Source: Leyella stercorea
GTDB lineage: Bacteria; Bacteroidota; Bacteroidia; Bacteroidales; Bacteroidaceae
Assembly (NCBI RefSeq): GCF_019052365.1
Contig: NZ_JAHQUY010000034.1
Coordinates: forward strand, 1-34,471
DNA: 34,471 nucleotides
Direction: 5' to 3'
Under the pieces are notes generated by a model. That model saw only the letters and a list, made by a program, of their open reading frames with translations. It was not told the origin of the DNA and made no database searches. The position numbers and the translations under genes are program-made. This document shows, in pieces, positions 14,051 to 21,340 of this stretch. The number at the start of each line of letters is the position of its first letter. The first letter of the stretch is position 1.

Positions 14051-14788
14051 ATGATAAAGACAATAAGAAAAGCACTCCTCGCTCTGCTGCTGACGGCAGC
14101 CGTGTGCGCAAAGGCGCAGGTGGGCGACTACCGCAACGACCTTGCGCTCGGCTTCAACGGCGGCTTCGTGATGAGCAGCGTGAGCTTCGTGCCGAAGGTG
14201 ACGCAGACGCAGCACCCGGGCTTCACCGCCGGACTCTCGTTCAAGTACACCTGCGAGAAATACTTCAAGACCTACTGCTCTGTGTATGCCGAGCTGAACT
14301 ATGCGCGCATCGGTTGGAAGGAGAGCATTCTCGACGTCAACGACAAGCCCGTGATTAATCCTACTACGGGCGTGGCTGAGGCGTATCAGCGCGACATCAA
14401 CTACATACAGTTGCCGGTGTTCGCTCACCTGGCGTGGGGAAAGGAACGCAAGGGTTTGCAGTTCTTCTTCCAGGCTGGTCCGCAGTTCGGCTATATGATA
14501 AACGAGTCGACAAAGACCAACTTCACCATCGCCAACCGTAACACCACAGACCGCGCCAACCAGACTTGCGCGCAGGACACAATGGCTGTAGAGAACAAGT
14601 TCGACTACGGCATAGCGGCGGGCTTGGGCGTTGAGTGGCGCATACCGCATGCGGGCAGTCTGCTACTCGAGGGTCGCTACTACTACGGCTTGGGCAACAT
14701 CTACGGCGACTCGAAGCGCGACTACTTCGCACGTTCTAACCACTCGAACATCGTGGTGAAGCTCGCATGGCTGTTTGATATACGTTAG
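14051..14788 (+). CDS. Outer membrane beta-barrel (porin-like) protein
   Basis: 245 residues. Signal peptide 1-22 (LLALLLTAAVCAKA-Q). The rest matches the small outer-membrane beta-barrel family (PF13568 type): alternating hydrophobic strands such as FTAGLSFKYTC, FFFQAGPQFGYMI and YGIAAGLGVEWRI, and a final strand NIVVKLAWLFDIR with an aromatic near the C-terminus. It probably sits in the outer membrane with 8-10 strands; whether it is a channel or structural is not visible. It lies 188 bp after the LysM gene, separated by two repeat blocks, and is followed at once by the palindromic element at 14794. Confidence 0.88.
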   Translation: MIKTIRKALLALLLTAAVCAKAQVGDYRNDLALGFNGGFVMSSVSFVPKVTQTQHPGFTAGLSFKYTCEKYFKTYCSVYAELNYARIGWKESILDVNDKPVINPTTGVAEAYQRDINYIQLPVFAHLAWGKERKGLQFFFQAGPQFGYMINESTKTNFTIANRNTTDRANQTCAQDTMAVENKFDYGIAAGLGVEWRIPHAGSLLLEGRYYYGLGNIYGDSKRDYFARSNHSNIVVKLAWLFDIR

Positions 14789-14793
14789 AGGTA

Positions 14794-14933
14794 GCACTTG
14801 TCTCAAGACATTCTTCAGGGGGTGCACTTGTCTCAAAGCATTCTTCAGGGGGTGCACTTGTCTCAAGTGCACCAACCAAATAGAATGCACCGATAAAACG
14901 TTGGTGCACTTGAGACAAGTGCACCCCCTGAAG
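14794..14933. repeat. Palindromic element family A, copy 1
   Basis: Arms 14843-14876 and 14900-14933 are a perfect 34-bp inverted repeat around a 23-bp spacer. Each arm is itself a hairpin: GGTGCACTTG-TCT-CAAGTGCACC. Left of it a 30-bp unit starting GCACTTGTCTCAA is directly repeated at 14794 and 14824, with a third partial copy from 14854 that forms the left arm. The spacer holds TAGAATGCAC, the reverse complement of the GTGCATTCTA core in copies 2 and 3. The element ends one base before the stop codon of the minus-strand PepSY gene. Confidence 0.92.
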
Positions 14934-16436
14934 TTACTTCTTTAACTTCAATCCGGTCCACAAACACCACACAACCGCTATTCCGAAGAAGAATATGAAG
15001 ATGTATGTTGCGGTGTTGTGCATGTATATTCTGCAGGTGTGCACTTCGAGCGCCACGTTCCACAGCGACATGGGCAGGCGGCGCAGACTTTCGGGCTGCA
15101 CAATCTTCGTGGTTCCATCATAGTAATCAGTCACAACCTCTGTGACTGATTTTTTTGTATCCGTACCATTCGTACCTTTCTGCTCGGCGGCGTTGACACG
15201 GAAGTCGGCGCTGTAGCCGCTTATCGCCTTCTTGCCGAGCGGCGGACCCGGTTTCTTCGGCACCGGTCTGCCCGTGAAATAGTCGGTAGCCATACCCGTG
15301 CGGCGGTTCCAGACGCACATTCCGCCGAACGAACCGCAGAGCCACGTGCCGTCCTCGCGCTGCTGCCACACGTTCAGCCCCATCACATTCTGCGGCGGAG
15401 CGTCCATGATGCGCGTCGGACGCGGCTTACTGATGTCGCTGCCCAACGAGAAATATCCCTCGGAGGCGGACAGCAGCCAGTCGCCTACCCTACTGTCGTA
15501 GCGCACGAGGCGCAGTTTGTCGTGCCACGGGTTGTTACTTTTCAGCGTTGTGAACGGCAGCGTCGGCACCTTCGTCAGGGCGAGCGCCACCATCACCGGC
15601 GGGCGCAGACACCAGCCCGTAGCACATATTAATATTGTGGCGACAATAGTCTTGCGCCCCACGAGGTTATGCCAGCGCAGCGTGTGCTTCATTGTGCTGC
15701 CCTTGCTCTGCCAGCGGCGTTTCGTCTTGCGCAGACAGAAGAAGGCGAAGCCCGTAACGATAAGCACGATGAGCACCACGGCAACAGCATCGACGACGAG
15801 CCGACCAACGGTGCCGAACAGTTCGCCGCTGTGCAGCAGCCACACCGTGCGGAACGCCGTAGTGCGGTCTTTATAGTCGGGCGGCGCAGGCAGGTCGATG
15901 CGGCGAAACTGCGTGTAGGGCGCCACGGCGATGTAGGCATGCGAACGGCTCAGCACTACGAGCGTGTCGCCGTGGGCAGCGATGTCAGTAAGCAGTTCGT
16001 CGGAGTCGGCTAAGGGCAGCGCTTCGGTGTGCCACTTGCCGTGCGCTCCGAAACGGTAGAGCGCCAACTGCGATACGGCAAAGAGCTGTTTTGTCGAGTT
16101 GCCGACGCTCACCACGTTGCGTATCTGACGGTAGTCGGCACCCGTTGGCAGTCCTTCGTTGAAGTCGGCTATGTGCGCAGCGGTCGAATCGGTGAGGAAC
16201 ACGCCCGACGCACCATATATTAATATGTGTGAGTCGACAGGCAGCGTGCCGCGCAGCAGTCCGCCGTTCCATTGGCTGTACTCGTAGCGCTGGGGCAGCA
16301 GCGTGCGCGGCACGTTGATGTCGCTGATAAGCTGGCGGTGGTTGAGCAGGATGCCCGAGACGCAGAACATCAGCAGGAAGAAGCTGAGCACAAGTCCCAG
16401 CCATTTGTGGTGTTGTATGAGTTTTCGTTTGTTCAT
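14934..16436 (-). CDS. PepSY-associated transmembrane protein
   Basis: 500 residues. It begins with the typical HHKWLGLVLSFFLLMFCVSGILLNHR segment (first membrane helix at ~12-32), has two more helices near ~205-230 (VDAVAVVLIVLIVTGFAFFCL) and ~260-285, and ends with a fourth (TYIFIFFFGIAVVWCLWTGLKL). Large periplasmic loops carry the PepSY-like parts. Such proteins are linked to iron uptake or reduction at the inner membrane in other bacteria; nothing nearby proves that here. Residues ~420-438 are encoded by a stretch with an 11-bp hairpin that may be an inserted repeat. The gene is bracketed on both sides by family A palindromic elements. Confidence 0.88.
   Translation of the reverse strand: MNKRKLIQHHKWLGLVLSFFLLMFCVSGILLNHRQLISDINVPRTLLPQRYEYSQWNGGLLRGTLPVDSHILIYGASGVFLTDSTAAHIADFNEGLPTGADYRQIRNVVSVGNSTKQLFAVSQLALYRFGAHGKWHTEALPLADSDELLTDIAAHGDTLVVLSRSHAYIAVAPYTQFRRIDLPAPPDYKDRTTAFRTVWLLHSGELFGTVGRLVVDAVAVVLIVLIVTGFAFFCLRKTKRRWQSKGSTMKHTLRWHNLVGRKTIVATILICATGWCLRPPVMVALALTKVPTLPFTTLKSNNPWHDKLRLVRYDSRVGDWLLSASEGYFSLGSDISKPRPTRIMDAPPQNVMGLNVWQQREDGTWLCGSFGGMCVWNRRTGMATDYFTGRPVPKKPGPPLGKKAISGYSADFRVNAAEQKGTNGTDTKKSVTEVVTDYYDGTTKIVQPESLRRLPMSLWNVALEVHTCRIYMHNTATYIFIFFFGIAVVWCLWTGLKLKK
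15125..15180. repeat. Hairpin-bearing segment inside the PepSY gene, possible in-frame insertion
   Basis: AATCAGTCACA (15125-15135) pairs perfectly with TGTGACTGATT (15141-15151), followed by a T-run and then two near-copies of a GTACC motif (15161-15175). It encodes the low-complexity stretch KGTNGTDTKKSVTEVVT. The hairpin is certain; that it was inserted is inferred from its terminator-like look within a gene. Confidence 0.5.
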
Positions 16437-16464
16437 ATTGTTTTGTCTTTATAATGTGATGTGC

Positions 16465-16574
16465 AGGGGGTGCAGTTAGGGGGTGCAGTTAGGGGGTGCA
16501 GTTGTCTCAACTGCACCAATTAATATAATTGTGCATTCTACATTGTTAGTGCAGTTGAGACAACTGCACCCCCT
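16465..16574. repeat. Palindromic element family A, copy 2
   Basis: Arms 16491-16516 and 16549-16574 are a perfect 26-bp inverted repeat (AGGGGGTGCAGTTGTCTCAA and on), each arm containing GTGCAGTTG-TCT-CAACTGCAC. The 32-bp spacer contains ATAATTGTGCATTCTAC. The first 13 bases of the element (AGGGGGTGCAGTT) occur three times in tandem at 16465, 16478 and 16491. The copy lies just upstream of the PepSY gene start at 16436. Confidence 0.92.
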
Positions 16575-16922
16575 AAGCAAGTGTTCCAATGTTTTAGTCT
16601 GCAAAGTTAAGAAGAAAGTCTTGTTTGTGCAATCCCTATTTGTTATGATTCTTCAACTTTTCTCACCGTTCGCGTCCGCCGTCCGATCAGATTCCGTTCG
16701 CCGTCCGATCAGATTCCGTCCGCCGCCCGATCGGATTCCGTCCGCCGTCCGATCAGATTCCGTTCGCCGCCCAATCGGATTCCGTCCGCCGTCCGATCGG
16801 ATTCCGTTCGCCGCCCGACGCACAACGACGGCTACATATCGTCCGAAAGCCTTCCATATAGCCCCATGAAAGCCTCCACAACTGAATAATTGCCATATTT
16901 TGTTACGAAAATGTTACATACA
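16575..16922. other. Intergenic stretch before the POT transporter gene
   Basis: About 350 bases with no convincing gene. It contains A/T-rich sequence to ~16665, the 22-bp minisatellite (16674-16821) and further A/T-rich sequence leading to the POT promoter. An open frame across it exists only because the 22-bp unit cycles through the three frames without stops. Confidence 0.7.
16674..16821. repeat. 22-bp GC-rich minisatellite, ~6.7 units
   Basis: Six contiguous 22-bp units from 16674 to 16805 plus a 16-bp partial unit. Consensus GTCCGCCGTCCGATCAGATT then CC. Units alternate at a few positions only (GTCC/GTTC at the start, GTCC/GCCC in the middle, CAG/CGG). No spacers separate the units. 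It lies between the A/T-rich parts of the intergenic region. Confidence 0.92.
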
Positions 16923-16954
16923 TTTGGTTGATAGAATTATTCTTCTTAAATTTG
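16923..16954 (+). promoter_or_regulatory. Bacteroidetes promoter of the POT transporter gene
   Basis: TTTG (16923-16926), 20 bp, TAAATTTG (16947-16954). The predicted start near 16961 gives a leader of about 50 nt to the ATG at 17013. Confidence 0.85.
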
Positions 16955-17012
16955 TAAATTGTGAAACCAATGCTATGAAATAATAACTTAATCAATAAAA
17001 ACTCAATTATTT

Positions 17013-18539
17013 ATGTTTGAAAATCAACCAAAAGGTCTGTGGGCATTAGCCTTGGCAAACACTGGTGAGCGCTTCGGCTATTACACCATGCTTGCTGTGT
17101 TCTTACTCTATTTGCAGGCTAACTTCGGTTTCCAAACCGGATTGGCAAGTACTATCTATTCAACCTTCCTGATGATGGTTTACTTCCTCCCCATCATCGG
17201 CGGTATCGCAGCCGACAAGTTTGGCTTTGGACGTATGGTTACCACCGGTATCTTCATCATGTTCATCGGCTATCTCGTGCTCTCGCTGCCTCTTGGCAAG
17301 GACACCGTTGCCATCGCTGCAATGGGCGCTTCGCTCATCCTCATCGCTCTCGGAACCGGTCTGTTCAAGGGCAACCTGCAGGTTATGGTAGGCCGTCTGT
17401 ACGACGAGCCGAAGTATTCGCAGAACCGCGACTCGGGCTTCTCGCTCTTCTACATGGCTATCAACATCGGCGCCATGTTCGCTCCTACCGCTGCCATCAA
17501 GATTATGAAGTGGGCGCAGGATACTATGCACGTATCTGTGGAAGACTCTTACCACTTCGCGTTCGCCGTGGCTTGCGTATCGCTCATCGTTAGTATCGCC
17601 ATCTACTATATCTTCAGCTTCACATACAAGCACGTGCTGGCTTCTGAGACAAAGAAGAATGATGACAAGACTCCGGCTAAGGAGGTGAACGAGCTTTCGC
17701 CGGCTGAGACAAAGGAGCGCATCGTGTGCCTCTGCCTCGTGTTCGCCGTGGTTATCTTCTTCTGGATGGCGTTCCACCAGAACGGCAACACGCTGACACT
17801 CTTCGCCCGCGACTTCACGCAGAAGACTTCTGAGGGTCTGCAGTCGATGGCGTTCGACGTGACGAACCTCGTGGCTTGCATCTTCGTGGTATACGGCAGC
17901 TTCGGTCTCGCTCAGAGCAAGACCGGCAAGGGCAAGGGCATCTCGTTCGGCGTAATCGTTGCAGCCATCGCGTTCCTCTTCTACAAGTACAACAACCTTG
18001 AGGGCGCTGTAGCGGTAGAGGCTCCTATCTTCCAGCAGTTCAACCCGTGCTACGTTGTAGCGCTGACACCGGTGAGCGTGGCTCTCTTCTCTTGGCTCAA
18101 CAAGATCGGCAAGGAGCCGACATCGCCCGAGAAGATCGGTCTGGGTATGCTCGTTGCAGCTCTCGGCTTCGTATGGATGGCTGTAGGCTCTATGGGTCTT
18201 GAGTTGCCACTCACACAGGGCGACCCGGCTACTGAAGGCACACGCGTAAGCGCAAACCTCCTCATCTCTACATACCTCATCCTCACCTTCGCAGAGCTTC
18301 TGCTCTCGCCGATCGGCATCTCGTTCGTAACTAAGGTGGCTCCTCCGAAGTATGCAGGTCTTATGATGGGTCTCTGGTTCGGCGCTACAGCTATCGGCAA
18401 CCAGCTCGTTATGGTGCCGGGCATCATGTGGGGCAAGAACTTCAACCTCGTTACTATCTGGGGTGTTCTCGCTGGCATCTGCCTCGTCTCTGCCCTCTTC
18501 ATCTTCTCTATTATCAAGAAGCTGAACAAGGTTAGCTAA
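17013..18539 (+). CDS. POT family proton-dependent oligopeptide transporter
   Basis: 508 residues with about 12-14 hydrophobic helices. It imports di- and tripeptides with protons across the inner membrane. The family motif ExxERFxYY appears as NTGERFGYY (residues 16-24): Glu19-Arg20 and both Tyr are present but the first Glu is Asn. The second family signature region is seen around GTGLFKGNLQVMVG and FSLFYMAINIGAMFAP. A charged loop (~210-232, SETKKNDDKTPAKEVNELSP) separates the two halves. It has its own promoter at 16923-16954 and ends at the element and terminator at 18542-18731. Nothing beside it suggests a particular peptide. Confidence 0.93.
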   Translation: MFENQPKGLWALALANTGERFGYYTMLAVFLLYLQANFGFQTGLASTIYSTFLMMVYFLPIIGGIAADKFGFGRMVTTGIFIMFIGYLVLSLPLGKDTVAIAAMGASLILIALGTGLFKGNLQVMVGRLYDEPKYSQNRDSGFSLFYMAINIGAMFAPTAAIKIMKWAQDTMHVSVEDSYHFAFAVACVSLIVSIAIYYIFSFTYKHVLASETKKNDDKTPAKEVNELSPAETKERIVCLCLVFAVVIFFWMAFHQNGNTLTLFARDFTQKTSEGLQSMAFDVTNLVACIFVVYGSFGLAQSKTGKGKGISFGVIVAAIAFLFYKYNNLEGAVAVEAPIFQQFNPCYVVALTPVSVALFSWLNKIGKEPTSPEKIGLGMLVAALGFVWMAVGSMGLELPLTQGDPATEGTRVSANLLISTYLILTFAELLLSPIGISFVTKVAPPKYAGLMMGLWFGATAIGNQLVMVPGIMWGKNFNLVTIWGVLAGICLVSALFIFSIIKKLNKVS

Positions 18540-18541
18540 TA

Positions 18542-18690
18542 TCAGGGGGTGCAGTTGTCTCCGCTCGGCTTTGCCGCTTGCCAGAGCAAGAACTGCACCA
18601 ATTGATATAATTGTGCATTCTACCTTGTTGCAATTGATATAATTGTGCATTCTACCTTGTTGGTGCAGTTGAGACAACTGCACCCCCTGA
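18542..18690. repeat. Palindromic element family A, copy 3 (expanded and interrupted)
   Basis: Outer arms 18542-18561 and 18671-18690 are a perfect 20-bp inverted repeat. The left arm is interrupted by about 29 bp (18562-18590) that includes CGGCTTTGCCG, the reverse complement of the palindrome in the 7359-7512 repeat. The spacer is a tandem duplication of a 32-bp unit (18599-18630 and 18631-18662, starting CAATTGATATAATTGTGCAT), identical in both copies. Confidence 0.9.
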
Positions 18691-18691
18691 A

Positions 18692-18731
18692 AAAATCGCC
18701 CACAAGCTTGATTGAGCTTGTGGGCGATTTT
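18692..18731. terminator. Bidirectional hairpin terminator
   Basis: AAAATCGCCCACAAGCT (18692-18708) pairs perfectly over 17 bp with 18715-18731 across a 6-nt loop. A- and T-tracts flank it on both sides. It separates the convergent POT and phosphodiesterase genes. Confidence 0.93.
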
Positions 18732-18749
18732 CTGTATTTATACCTTATA

Positions 18750-19262
18750 TTATAAAGCGCTGTGCCTTCCCGGCGTAGCCAGCGTAATCACTTCGCAATC
18801 TTTCATTGTTGCGCCGTCGATGGTGAGTCGGACGAGGGTGCGTTCGGTCTGCCAGCCTTGCAGTCCGGCGGCTCCGGGGTTGATATGCAGCAGTCCGAGC
18901 AGCGGGTCGTTCTTTATCTTCAGTATGTGCGAGTGTCCGCTGATGAAGAGTTTCGGCGGGCGCTCCATAATCTGCCGGCGTATACTCGGGTCGTACTTGC
19001 CAGGATAGCCGCCGATGTGCTTCATCAGCACCTCCAGCTCCTCGCACTTGAAGCGCAACACCTCGGGGTACATAAGGCGCAGATCACCGCCGTCGCAGTT
19101 GCCGCAGACGGCACGCAGCGGGCGAAACTCTGCCAAGCGCTCCGCAAGCACCGTAGAGCAGATGTCGCCGCAATGCCATATCTCGTCGCACGGCTCGAAA
19201 TACTTCAGATAGCGGTCGTCCCAGTAAGAGTGGGTGTCGCTGATTATACCTATCTTCTTCAT
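18750..19262 (-). CDS. YfcE/MJ0936-type metallophosphoesterase
   Basis: 170 residues from the ATG at 19262. This start gives the family N-terminus MKKIGIISDTHSYW; the longer open frame upstream is out of family and overlaps the preceding gene. Metal-binding motifs are visible in order: SDTH (Asp9, His11), HCGDI, GNCDG, SGHSH and the final HINPGAA. Such enzymes are cytoplasmic, metal-dependent phosphodiesterases acting on small substrates. The start codon overlaps the stop of the cytidylate-kinase-like gene (ATGA), so the two are translationally coupled. Last gene of its operon. Confidence 0.92.
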   Translation of the reverse strand: MKKIGIISDTHSYWDDRYLKYFEPCDEIWHCGDICSTVLAERLAEFRPLRAVCGNCDGGDLRLMYPEVLRFKCEELEVLMKHIGGYPGKYDPSIRRQIMERPPKLFISGHSHILKIKNDPLLGLLHINPGAAGLQGWQTERTLVRLTIDGATMKDCEVITLATPGRHSAL

Positions 19263-19882
19263 CGTTTCATTCTCCTTCTTATGAATTCGGCAATGAACTC
19301 CTTCGTGCCTTCGGCTCCGAGGCGCGACGCATTGACGCAGAGGTCGTAGCTGGCGCTGGCGCCCCATGTCTTGCCCGAGTAGTAGTTGTAGTATGACGAA
19401 CGCGTGCTCTCCTTGTCCTCTATCAGCTTGCGCGCCTCCTCAGCCGAGCAGTTGCGACGCTTGCAGATGTTGCTGATGCGGTCGTCGAGGTCGGCGGTGA
19501 TAAACACCGTCACCATGTTCGGGTTGTCGCGCAGCACATAGTCGGCGCAGCGGCCCACGAACACGCACGACGACTCTTCGGCTGCCTTGCGTATGGCGTC
19601 GCTCTGTATGCGGAACAGATTCTCCTGCGAGAGTCCGTTGTCGTAGAACGACGAGTCGGAGATGAACGGCACGTGCATGTGGAATATCTGGTCGAGGAAG
19701 CCTTTGCGCTCGTCGTTCTTCTCGAAGAACTCGGGGCTGAAGCCGCTCTCCTTGGCTGCAAGGCTGAGCACCTCGCGGTCGTAGAACTTGCAGCCGAACT
19801 CGTCGGCGAGCATCTTCGCTATCGTTCTGCCGCCGCTGCCAAGCTGGCGACCGACGCTGATTATCAGTTTATCGTTGTTCAT
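19259..19882 (-). CDS. Cytidylate kinase-like family protein
   Basis: 207 residues. The N-terminal P-loop GRQLGSGGRTIAKMLA (~7-22) and the FYDREVLSLAAKESG segment match the cytidylate-kinase-like family PF13189. It is distinct from the essential Cmk, which has a longer NMP-binding part. A nucleotide or small-molecule kinase acting in the cytoplasm is likely; the substrate is not known. DYVLRD and DDRISNICKRRN are the probable LID and base-contact parts. It lies 36 bp after the MATE gene and overlaps the phosphoesterase gene by 4 bp. Confidence 0.9.
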   Translation of the reverse strand: MNNDKLIISVGRQLGSGGRTIAKMLADEFGCKFYDREVLSLAAKESGFSPEFFEKNDERKGFLDQIFHMHVPFISDSSFYDNGLSQENLFRIQSDAIRKAAEESSCVFVGRCADYVLRDNPNMVTVFITADLDDRISNICKRRNCSAEEARKLIEDKESTRSSYYNYYSGKTWGASASYDLCVNASRLGAEGTKEFIAEFIRRRMKR

Positions 19883-19918
19883 ATCTTTATGTCTTTAGTT
19901 GATGAATGTGGCTTTAGG

Positions 19919-21289
19919 TTAAATGGTACACTCGTCGGGCTGCGCCGTCTTGAACTTCTTTATGTACTTCGTGAGCAGCACTATTGCCACAACGAACGAG
20001 ATGACGTCGCTGATAGGCTGCGCGAGCCACACGCCGTCGGTCTGGTAGAAGTTGGGCAGAACGAGCAGCGCCGGCAGGAAGAACAGAAGCTGGCGTGAGA
20101 GCGAGAGCAGCATGCTTATCTTCGCCTTGCCAATGCTCTGGAAGAAGCCCGTACTCGCCATCTGTGCGCCTACCAATGGGAAGGTGATCATGGTGAGGGT
20201 GATGGCGCGCTCGGAGATGCTGATGAGCGTCTGGTCGGAAGTGAACAGACGTGCGCACTCATAGGGCATCGACTGGGCTATTATCCAGCCCACGGTGGTG
20301 ATGAGCACGGCGCCGGTCATGGTGCACTTCAGCACGCGCAGCAGACGGTCGTAGTTGCGTGCGCCGTAGTTGTAGCCCGCAATAGGGAACATGCCTTGGT
20401 TCATGCCCATGTTTATCATGATGAAGATGAACGATATCTTGTTAGTGATGCCGAACGCTCCTACAGCGAGGTCGCCGCCGTGGAAGGTGAGCGCCTTGTT
20501 GATGAAGATGATGACGATGCACGAGCAGGCGTTCATGGCGAACGGCGATATGCCTATGGCTATGATGTTCTTGATGATGTGCGACACGGGGCGGTAGATG
20601 CCGCGCTTGAAGTGGACGATGCACTGCGGATTGCTGAATATCCTAAGCTGCCAGCAGAGCACCGTGGCTTGCGCAATGATTGTGGCAAGGGCGGCTCCGC
20701 CTATACCCATGTGCAGCGGCCAGATGAATATCGGCGAGAGGATGGCGTTGAGCACCACCGTCATTATCGACGCCATCATAGCAGAGCGTGGCTTGGACGC
20801 CGCACGCAGTATGGCGTTCAGTCCGAAGAACATGTGAGAGATGGCGTTGCCGGCGAGTGTGATGACCATATACTCGCGTGCGTAGGGCAACGTGGCGTCG
20901 CTGGCGCCGAAGAAGCGCAATATAGGGTTGAGGAAGAGGAGCGATATGATGCTGAACGCAACGCCGATGATGACGTTAAGCGTGAACGCATTGCCGAACA
21001 CACGCTCGGCTGTGGTGTAATCTTTCTGTCCCAGCTTCACCGATATGCACGTAGAGGCACCTACGCCCACACCGGCTCCGAACGCCGCCGCGAGGTTCTG
21101 CAGGGGGAATGTAACGGCAAGGCCGCTGATGGCGAGTGCACCGCAGCCTTGTCCGATGAATATACTGTCTGTCATGTTGTAGAGCGACGCTGCCGTCATG
21201 GCAGCGATGGCGGGCAGAGCGTACTGCATCAGCAGCTTGCCCACGGGCTTTGTGCCCAGCTCAAGAGTAGCCTGTTTGCTGTTATCCAT
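19919..21289 (-). CDS. MATE family efflux transporter
   Basis: 456 residues with twelve hydrophobic helices in two halves. Typical stretches are KLLMQYALPAIAAMTAASLYNMTDSIFIGQ at the start and, in the second half, GAFGITNKISFIFIMINMGMNQGMFPIAGYNYGA. MATE proteins expel cationic drugs or metabolites in exchange for Na+ or H+ across the inner membrane. The C-terminus is charged (KYIKKFKTAQPDECTI). It lies 51 bp after the TlpA-like gene and 36 bp before the cytidylate-kinase-like gene, in the same direction, so it is probably part of a four-gene operon. Transported compound unknown. Confidence 0.94.
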   Translation of the reverse strand: MDNSKQATLELGTKPVGKLLMQYALPAIAAMTAASLYNMTDSIFIGQGCGALAISGLAVTFPLQNLAAAFGAGVGVGASTCISVKLGQKDYTTAERVFGNAFTLNVIIGVAFSIISLLFLNPILRFFGASDATLPYAREYMVITLAGNAISHMFFGLNAILRAASKPRSAMMASIMTVVLNAILSPIFIWPLHMGIGGAALATIIAQATVLCWQLRIFSNPQCIVHFKRGIYRPVSHIIKNIIAIGISPFAMNACSCIVIIFINKALTFHGGDLAVGAFGITNKISFIFIMINMGMNQGMFPIAGYNYGARNYDRLLRVLKCTMTGAVLITTVGWIIAQSMPYECARLFTSDQTLISISERAITLTMITFPLVGAQMASTGFFQSIGKAKISMLLSLSRQLLFFLPALLVLPNFYQTDGVWLAQPISDVISFVVAIVLLTKYIKKFKTAQPDECTI

Positions 21290-21340
21290 AAAAACCTATT
21301 GTGATGTGAGGGGTGTTTCTGTTTGTTCACTACTCTTTTC

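Noticed and set aside
14663..14924. Short minus-strand frames with repeated RQVHPLKN-type peptides
   Set aside because: They are translations of the 30-bp direct repeats of the palindromic element, without start context or conservation signs.
16674..16821. CRISPR-like array
   Set aside because: The 22-bp units are contiguous with no unique spacers, and no cas genes are present. It is a minisatellite.
16483..16869. Open frame of 128 codons
   Set aside because: It covers a palindromic element and the minisatellite. The frame is open only because the 22-bp unit has no stop in any phase; no start signal or protein family is visible.
17160..18683. 507-codon open frame opposite the POT transporter gene
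   Set aside because: Antisense shadow; highly charged low-complexity translation, and it runs through a palindromic element and past the gene ends.
19263..19367. Longer N-terminus of the phosphoesterase
   Set aside because: The extra 35 residues are out of family, Arg-rich and overlap the preceding gene; the ATGA overlap gives the expected start.
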